Positions 16,110 through 20,504 of a stretch of DNA of 20,504 nucleotides are shown piece after piece (the first letter of the stretch is position 1; the number at the start of each line of letters is the position of its first letter). The stretch comes from Clostridia bacterium. GTDB lineage: Bacteria; Bacillota; Clostridia; Oscillospirales; CAG-272. The translations under genes and the position numbers were made by a program. The stretch lies in contig CAADYN010000130.1 of assembly GCA_900753285.1 (NCBI GenBank), positions 1 to 20,504 on the forward strand, written 5' to 3'. The notes beneath the pieces are model-generated. The model saw only the letters and a program-made list of their open reading frames with translations. It was not told where the DNA came from and did not search any database.

Positions 16110-17387
16110 ATGAATACAGGCGATATTATTGAAGCGAGAATAATCGACACAAATGCAAACGGTGCGGGAATAGCCAAAATCGACGGTGCGGCGGTGTTTA
16201 TCGGCGGTTCTGTCGAAGGAGATCTTGTAAAGGCTGAAATTATCTCGCACGAGAAGAATTACTATACGGCGAAACTTATCGAAATTATTGAAGAATCGGA
16301 ATACAGAATAACGCCGGAATGCGCGAATTTCTCTTTATGCGGAGGATGCACGCTCGGCAACATTAATTTTGAATACGAAAACAGGATAAAAAAGCAGACT
16401 GTGGTATCAGCGTTCAGAAGAGCCGGTCTTGATTACGCAATAGTCGGCGATACGCTGCATACGGATGAACGAAAGCATTACCGCAACAACATTACGCTCC
16501 ACTATAACGGAGGAAAATTCGGATATTACGCAGAAAAGACAAATGTCGCAGTTGATTTCTGCAAATGCCTATTAAGTCCTGCTTCATTTTATGCAGTTGC
16601 CGATTATGTAAACGCACATATTTCCGATATCGGTATGTTTGCTCCGTCGGATATGCACATCAGGGATAATTCAGCCGGGGATATAACGGTGTCGATATAC
16701 ACGGGCAAGAAAGTACCCGAACAGAAGAAAGACAAATTCCGTGGCAGATTTTTGCGGAATTTCTCTGAGGAAAGCACAAAATACACTGTAAATTTCGTCT
16801 GCGGAAACACGGGAGCATCTGTTATAGACGACAGGATTTTCGGACTGGATATGCGTTTTTCCTCGGAAGCATTCAGACAGGTCAACACCTCGGCATTTGA
16901 AAAGCTGCTTGATGTAGTATGTTCTATGGCTGAGGATTGTAAATTCACCTTCTGCGCGGATTTGTACTGCGGCTCGGGAATAATAGGGCTTGCCATAGCA
17001 AAATCAATTCCGAATAAGCGTTTCATCGGGATAGAAATCAACCCGGACTCCATCCGTGACGCAAAAGTCAACGCGAAAATTAACGGAATTGAGAACATCG
17101 AATTCTTCGCGGGGGATTCGGCGGATCTAAAAAAGCACCTAAACAACGGAGTTTTGCCTGAGCTAATCACGGTAGATCCGCCGAGAGCAGGACTTTCTAA
17201 GAAGATGTGCGCCGATATCGTTTCGGTAAATCCCGATAACATTATCTATGTGTCGTGCAATCCGCAGACGTTGGTGCGCGACCTGAAATATTTTGCGGAC
17301 AACGGTTATTCAATCGAGAAAGCGATACCGGTGAACCTCTTCCCTTACACAAAGCACGTGGAGACGGTTGTTCTTCTATCCAAATGA
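16110..17387 (+). CDS. rlmD: 23S rRNA (uracil-C5)-methyltransferase, RlmD/RumA family
   Basis: 425-residue SAM-dependent RNA methyltransferase that makes 5-methyluridine in 23S rRNA. N-terminal TRAM domain (about 1-58, KIDGAAVFIGGSVEGD). A 4Fe-4S binding pattern C71-x5-C77-x2-C80 with C151 or C153 as fourth ligand, as in RlmD. Rossmann core with SAM motif DLYCGSG (284-290), FRQVNT (255-260), DPPRAG (356-361), the catalytic cysteine in VSCNP (Cys383), and HVETV (416-420) with the base Glu. Length and motif order are canonical. In Gram-positive species this family may instead be the dual-site RlmCD enzyme; the sequence alone does not separate these. First gene after a perfect promoter; HAD, Nudix and kinase genes follow without a terminator. 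Confidence 0.93.
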   Translation: MNTGDIIEARIIDTNANGAGIAKIDGAAVFIGGSVEGDLVKAEIISHEKNYYTAKLIEIIEESEYRITPECANFSLCGGCTLGNINFEYENRIKKQTVVSAFRRAGLDYAIVGDTLHTDERKHYRNNITLHYNGGKFGYYAEKTNVAVDFCKCLLSPASFYAVADYVNAHISDIGMFAPSDMHIRDNSAGDITVSIYTGKKVPEQKKDKFRGRFLRNFSEESTKYTVNFVCGNTGASVIDDRIFGLDMRFSSEAFRQVNTSAFEKLLDVVCSMAEDCKFTFCADLYCGSGIIGLAIAKSIPNKRFIGIEINPDSIRDAKVNAKINGIENIEFFAGDSADLKKHLNNGVLPELITVDPPRAGLSKKMCADIVSVNPDNIIYVSCNPQTLVRDLKYFADNGYSIEKAIPVNLFPYTKHVETVVLLSK

Positions 17388-17439
17388 GAAATCGAGTATA
17401 AGTCAAGAAAAATTTATATAATGCTGTGATGGAGTCGAT

Positions 17440-18051
17440 ATGGTAAAATGGATTTTCTTTGACATAGGTTCGACGCTTGTTGATGAAACAGAAGCATATG
17501 ACCACCGTGTTCGTGATATGATCGTCGGTATAGATATTTCTTTCAGCGAATTTGACGACGTCCGCATTGCCTTTGCAAAACAGGGACTTGACGGCAACTC
17601 GGCTGCTATCAAACACTTTGGATTAAGCAAAACGCCATGGCACTCGGAAGATGAAATCCCTTATCCGGATGTACAAAGCACAATGGCAGCTCTCCGTGAG
17701 AAAGGCTATCAGCTTGGCATTATCGCTAATCAAAAGCCCGGAATCGCTGAGCGCTTGGAGACTTGGGGACTGCGGCTGTTTTTTGATGTAATTGCCTCCT
17801 CCGCAGAAATCGGATACGCCAAACCTGACAAGACGATTTTTGAAAATGCATTGAAGCTTGCAAACTGTACAGCAGATGAAAGCGTTATGGTTGGTGATCG
17901 GCTTGATAATGACATTATACCGGCAAAGGCACTCGGCATGAAAACTGTATGGCTCAAAAACGGTCTTGCAAAGTATCAGAGTTCAGAGCTTGGAGAAGGT
18001 TTTGCGGATTATCAAATCAGTTCACTCACCGAATTGCTTCAAATTTTATAA
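17440..18051 (+). CDS. HAD-superfamily hydrolase
   Basis: 203-residue soluble HAD protein. Motif I is FFDIGST (6-12): the nucleophile Asp8 is present, but the usual second Asp (position 10) is Gly, as in some dehalogenase-like members. Motif II is IIAN (94-97, Asn in place of Ser/Thr), motif III Lys128 in GYAKPDK, motif IV VGDRLDND (151-158). The cap is a small helical insert between about 15 and 85. Substrate cannot be predicted; the Nudix and kinase neighbours suggest small phosphorylated metabolites or house-cleaning. GGAG lies 5 nt before the ATG. The gap to rlmD is 52 nt with no hairpin, so co-transcription is likely. Confidence 0.85.
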   Translation: MVKWIFFDIGSTLVDETEAYDHRVRDMIVGIDISFSEFDDVRIAFAKQGLDGNSAAIKHFGLSKTPWHSEDEIPYPDVQSTMAALREKGYQLGIIANQKPGIAERLETWGLRLFFDVIASSAEIGYAKPDKTIFENALKLANCTADESVMVGDRLDNDIIPAKALGMKTVWLKNGLAKYQSSELGEGFADYQISSLTELLQIL

Positions 18052-18074
18052 ACAGGAAAAATTGGGCGGATATT

Positions 18075-18560
18075 ATGTCAGATATACTTTTTAAAACGGA
18101 CGAATATGTTTTTTCATACCGGGTCGGAGGACTTCTGATTCGCGACGGTAAAGCTCTTTTGCAAAAACCAACGGATGATGACGGATATGCTATAATCGGC
18201 GGGCACGTTGCATTCGGGGAGACAACCGCGGAAACGATAGTCAGGGAGTATAAAGAAGAAATCGGTGCTGACATCAAAGTGGAAAGACTGTTTATGGTGA
18301 ATGAGAGCTTCTTTCCATGGGGCAGTCATCCCTGTCAGCAAATAAATCTTTACTATTTGGTTTCCTTGAAGGACGAAGCTCAGATACCACTTGACAGAAA
18401 TTTTAAGGCTCTTGACGAACTCGGAAATGAACGTATTGAGCTTGATATGTGTTGGATGCCGCTTGAGGATATACCGAGCAAGAAGATATATCCGCCGCAG
18501 GTAAAGGAATACATAATGAATCCAACTGACGAGATTGTGCATTGTGTGTACAAAGAGTAA
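18075..18560 (+). CDS. Nudix hydrolase
   Basis: 161-residue Nudix protein that hydrolyses a nucleoside diphosphate linked to some other moiety. The Nudix box is complete: GHVAFGE then seven residues and REYKEEIG (about 48-70), fitting GX5EX7REUXEEXGU, so the metal-binding glutamates are all present. The frame is open further upstream, to 17949, but that would overlap the HAD gene in another frame; ATG 18075 gives a normal Nudix N-terminus, MSDILFKTDEYVFSYRVGGL, and has GGGCGGA about 5 nt upstream. It is 23 nt after the HAD gene and 21 nt before the kinase gene. Confidence 0.9.
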   Translation: MSDILFKTDEYVFSYRVGGLLIRDGKALLQKPTDDDGYAIIGGHVAFGETTAETIVREYKEEIGADIKVERLFMVNESFFPWGSHPCQQINLYYLVSLKDEAQIPLDRNFKALDELGNERIELDMCWMPLEDIPSKKIYPPQVKEYIMNPTDEIVHCVYKE

Positions 18561-18581
18561 TTATACAAAATAGGTGAATAA

Positions 18582-19469
18582 ATGGAAATAGGAATGTTTG
18601 AAAAAGAATACGGCGACCCGAAAATCAAGAATATTGCAGAGCTCATACTGCCCGACATTTTAATTGACAAGATATACCGTGTATGTGAGCGGTACGGCGA
18701 AAACGAGGATGAAATCAGAGAATACGACGCGTACAAGATCGTTTCGTCATCCGGCAATATGTTTTTGAAAAAGGCATGCGAGCTTGAAGCTGTGAATTAC
18801 GAGAAGTATCTCAGTCAGGGAGAGTTCAAAGTGCCTGAATTCTTCGGAAAAACCGAGGAAAACGGCGAGACTTGGATACTTATCGGTGCGATTGACGGAA
18901 GTGACCTGCGCGACATGACTGACGAGAAGGCTATAGCGGCGGCGCACAGCATTGCGGATATTCAAAACCGCTTCTGGAACAACACGGACACCGAGCGATT
19001 TGATACTTACCTCGGCAGAATCGAGAGAAGAAACGCATTCATAAAAGACGAGGGCGAAATAGGCGAGGCATACAGGATTTTCCTCGAGCGGCAGAAGACT
19101 TGTCCGAGAACAATGTCAAACGGGGATCTTCTCGAGTTTAACGCGGTCTCTCATGACGGGCAGGTTTACATAATTGACTGGGGATTTGGCGGAATCATGC
19201 CGTATTCATTAGACCTCGCAAGATTCATTGCCCATGCAACGGAAGACAGAGCCACTTTTCCCTTTTACATGAAGGACGAGCAGAAATTGCTGTTTTTGCG
19301 TGAGGTGTACGCCTGCCTTAATGAAAAGCCTGATTTTGAGCAGTTCATATACGACGTTAAGCTGGCGGTTTTGAATGAATACGTCGAGTTTATTGAAGCC
19401 GATGAGGATGACGACAAATGGTACTATAACCATGCGAAAAAACTGGCAAAAGAGATACTGAAGGCATAA
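18582..19469 (+). CDS. APH/choline-kinase-like phosphotransferase
   Basis: 295-residue small-molecule kinase fold (APH family). The catalytic block is SNGDLLEFN (179-187): Asp182 and Asn187 fit the Brenner motif, although the usual His at the start of 'HGD' is Asn180. The metal-binding motif is IIDWGFG (197-203, Asp199). FLKKA (61-65) is likely the ATP lysine strand. Known family members phosphorylate aminoglycosides, homoserine, choline or sugars; I see no feature that picks one, and a true resistance role is not supported. AGGTG lies 5 nt before the ATG. Last gene of the rlmD-HAD-Nudix-kinase run; a terminator follows directly. Confidence 0.85.
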   Translation: MEIGMFEKEYGDPKIKNIAELILPDILIDKIYRVCERYGENEDEIREYDAYKIVSSSGNMFLKKACELEAVNYEKYLSQGEFKVPEFFGKTEENGETWILIGAIDGSDLRDMTDEKAIAAAHSIADIQNRFWNNTDTERFDTYLGRIERRNAFIKDEGEIGEAYRIFLERQKTCPRTMSNGDLLEFNAVSHDGQVYIIDWGFGGIMPYSLDLARFIAHATEDRATFPFYMKDEQKLLFLREVYACLNEKPDFEQFIYDVKLAVLNEYVEFIEADEDDDKWYYNHAKKLAKEILKA

Positions 19470-19475
19470 TCGGCG

Positions 19476-19521
19476 TAAAAAAAGAGCAGGAGCAAAGCAA
19501 AATCTCTCCTACTCTTTTCAT
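19476..19521. terminator. Bidirectional terminator between kinase and HIT genes
   Basis: AAAAGAGCAGGAG (19480-19492) pairs with CTCCTACTCTTTT (19506-19518): 13-bp arms with one mismatch, loop of 13 nt, and A/T tracts on both sides. It serves the convergent genes ending at 19469 and 19530. Confidence 0.85.
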
Positions 19522-19529
19522 TTGCTTGA

Positions 19530-19877
19530 TTATTTCTCGGGGAAAACGTGAAGCGGGAGTTTGCATCCGCCAATTACGTGAAAATGCAGATGGTGCACCG
19601 ACTGTCCGGCGTCGTCTCCGCAGTTTGAAATGACTCTGTAGCCGTTTACAGCACCGCCGAGCTTAGCGATTTCCGGTATCTTCTCGAATATTTTTGCAAC
19701 ATACGAGCTGTTTTCTGCGGTAACTTCATCCATTGACGCAATATGCTTCTTCGGGATAACGAGAACGTGGCACGGAGCTTCGGGATTTATATCCTTGAAT
19801 GCGTATACGTTTTCGTCCTCGTACACTTTTGTCGACGGAATCTCGCCGGATATTATCTTGCAAAACAAACAATCCAT
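19530..19877 (-). CDS. HIT-family (histidine triad, HINT-like) protein
   Basis: 115-residue cytosolic nucleotide hydrolase/transferase. The triad is HHLHFHVIGG (95-104), with His98 as probable nucleophile. The N-terminus CLFCKIISGEIPS (3-15) carries the pair of cysteines that bind zinc in this branch together with a histidine near position 45. Length is typical. HINT enzymes cleave purine nucleoside phosphoramidates and aminoacyl-adenylates. GGGAG is about 8 nt before the ATG at 19877. Monocistronic. Confidence 0.94.
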   Translation of the reverse strand: MDCLFCKIISGEIPSTKVYEDENVYAFKDINPEAPCHVLVIPKKHIASMDEVTAENSSYVAKIFEKIPEIAKLGGAVNGYRVISNCGDDAGQSVHHLHFHVIGGCKLPLHVFPEK

Positions 19878-19905
19878 TGTAATTCTCCCTTTTTTATGGT
19901 ATAAT
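19877..19905 (+). promoter_or_regulatory. Promoter for the amidohydrolase gene
   Basis: TTGTAA (19877-19882, 4/6) and TATAAT (19900-19905, 6/6), spacer 17 bp; predicted start near 19912. The -35 touches the start codon of the HIT gene on the other strand. Confidence 0.6.
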
Positions 19906-19919
19906 ATGTTGTTACAATA

Positions 19920-19948
19920 ATTTTACCACATCAAGCTCAAAAAATCAA
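19920..19948 (-). promoter_or_regulatory. Promoter for the HIT gene
   Basis: On the minus strand TTGATT (19943-19948, 4/6) and TAAAAT (19920-19925, 5/6) are 17 bp apart; predicted start near 19913, leader about 35 nt. It points toward the amidohydrolase promoter. Confidence 0.5.
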
Positions 19949-19959
19949 GGATATTTGAA

Positions 19960-20504
19960 ATGTACAGAATATTTGTTACTCATACTCACACCTATCCCGA
20001 TGCCATCGCACAAAGAGCCTGCGACAGCCTTTGTAATTTCTACGAGTTCACTGTCGAAGGCAACGGTACATATATCGGTCTTGAAAAAGAAGCGCGCGAA
20101 AGCCATGTTGAGGGATTTTTGATATTCTCCGTCGCAACTAACGCAAGACAGGTGGAAAAAGTCAACTCTGCCATAGCTTCTCTCGCGGAATTGTCGCGCT
20201 CACACGGTTTTAAAACGATAGGATACGCCGGAATGCACCAGGATTATCCCGATTTTGAAAAAGAGATTGACCGCTGCATCTCAATAGGCTTGAAAGGCGT
20301 GAAGATACATCCAGACATACAGTATATCGACATTGACGACCGGAAGCTCTTTCCTCTTTATGAAATTCTTGACGCGAAAAATATGCCGCTCTACCTTCAC
20401 ATGGGCGACAACAGACCTATGTACCGCTACTCCGAGCCTGCAAAACTGGTGAATGTACTGAAGGCGTTCCCGCATCTTCAAGTTGTGGCGGCTCACATGG
20501 GCGG
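19960..20504 (+). CDS. Amidohydrolase-2 family metal-dependent hydrolase (3' end cut by window edge)
   Basis: 181 codons are visible, perhaps two thirds of the enzyme. The start MYRIFVTHTHTYPDAI has the HxH metal site (His8, His10). Further TIM-barrel marks are GLKGVKIHPD (about 109-118), LHMGD (about 147-151) and AAHMGG at the window edge. Together these fit amidohydrolase-related (PF04909-type) enzymes, which decarboxylate or hydrolyse small carboxylic or cyclic compounds; a TatD-type nuclease is less likely given the long insertion after HxH and the KIHPD block. The substrate cannot be told. AAGG lies 9 nt upstream of the ATG. Divergently arranged with the HIT gene. Confidence 0.83.
   Translation, partial: MYRIFVTHTHTYPDAIAQRACDSLCNFYEFTVEGNGTYIGLEKEARESHVEGFLIFSVATNARQVEKVNSAIASLAELSRSHGFKTIGYAGMHQDYPDFEKEIDRCISIGLKGVKIHPDIQYIDIDDRKLFPLYEILDAKNMPLYLHMGDNRPMYRYSEPAKLVNVLKAFPHLQVVAAHMG

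Noticed and set aside
16604..17242. 212-codon antisense open frame opposite rlmD
   Set aside because: Mirror of the codon pattern of a clear methyltransferase gene; no ribosome site and no recognisable domain.
17417..17422. TATAAT just upstream of the HAD gene
   Set aside because: No acceptable -35 at 16-18 bp, and the predicted start would leave almost no room before the ribosome site.
17949..18074. Upstream extension of the Nudix reading frame
   Set aside because: It overlaps the end of the HAD gene in another frame and encodes no recognisable extension; the Nudix domain begins properly at 18075.
18582..19469. Aminoglycoside resistance gene
   Set aside because: Only the general APH fold is supported; the motif differs from resistance enzymes and there is no mobile context.
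1..20504. CRISPR arrays, tRNA/rRNA genes, insertion sequences, toxin-antitoxin or phage genes
   Set aside because: No regularly spaced repeats, no cloverleaf-like sequences in the intergenic stretches, and no transposase, integrase or phage-like protein in any frame read.

Overview
The window looks like chromosomal DNA from a low-to-moderate GC, Gram-positive-type anaerobe, most likely a gut-associated member of class Clostridia (Bacillota). This is inferred from the gene families (DacF-type carboxypeptidase, DUF3343 with a class V aminotransferase, TRAM/RlmD methyltransferase), strong purine-rich Shine-Dalgarno sites and near-consensus sigma-A promoters with 17-bp spacers. It carries no integrase, transposase, CRISPR array, tRNA or rRNA that I can see. 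All genes look intact; only the first and last are cut by the window edges.

Left block (1-8683, minus strand). A glucose-6-phosphate isomerase gene (pgi, cut at its 3' end) has its own promoter. Upstream of it lies a compact envelope-related run, read right to left: a divergent GH106-like glycoside hydrolase protein, a MoxR AAA+ ATPase, a DUF58 protein, a polytopic membrane protein with a DUF4129-like tail, and a secreted D-Ala-D-Ala carboxypeptidase. The ATPase, DUF58 and DUF4129 genes touch or overlap and are probably translationally coupled. A promoter at about 8755-8783 can drive the run.

Central block (8893-14186, plus strand). A strong promoter with an AT-rich upstream element drives three genes: ABC exporter half 1, a DUF1854 protein, ABC exporter half 2. 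They end at a hairpin terminator. Both ABC proteins carry an unusual cytoplasmic N-terminal extension (a beta-rich, PH-like segment plus a four-cysteine zinc ribbon) before the membrane domain. This is the most distinctive system in the window. It resembles, from memory, the ABC/DUF1854 pair found beside cyanophycin genes in proteobacteria, but no cyanophycin synthetase is visible here.

Right block (14192-20504). A 110-aa orphan protein with a perfect consensus promoter is followed by a translationally coupled DUF3343/cysteine desulfurase-like pair (minus strand), probably for sulfur or selenium handling. Divergent from these, from another perfect consensus promoter, runs rlmD and then a HAD hydrolase, a Nudix hydrolase and an APH-like small-molecule kinase, ending at a bidirectional terminator. 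A HIT-family nucleotide hydrolase (minus) and an amidohydrolase-2 family enzyme (plus, cut by the window end) then share a 82-bp intergenic region with face-to-face promoters.
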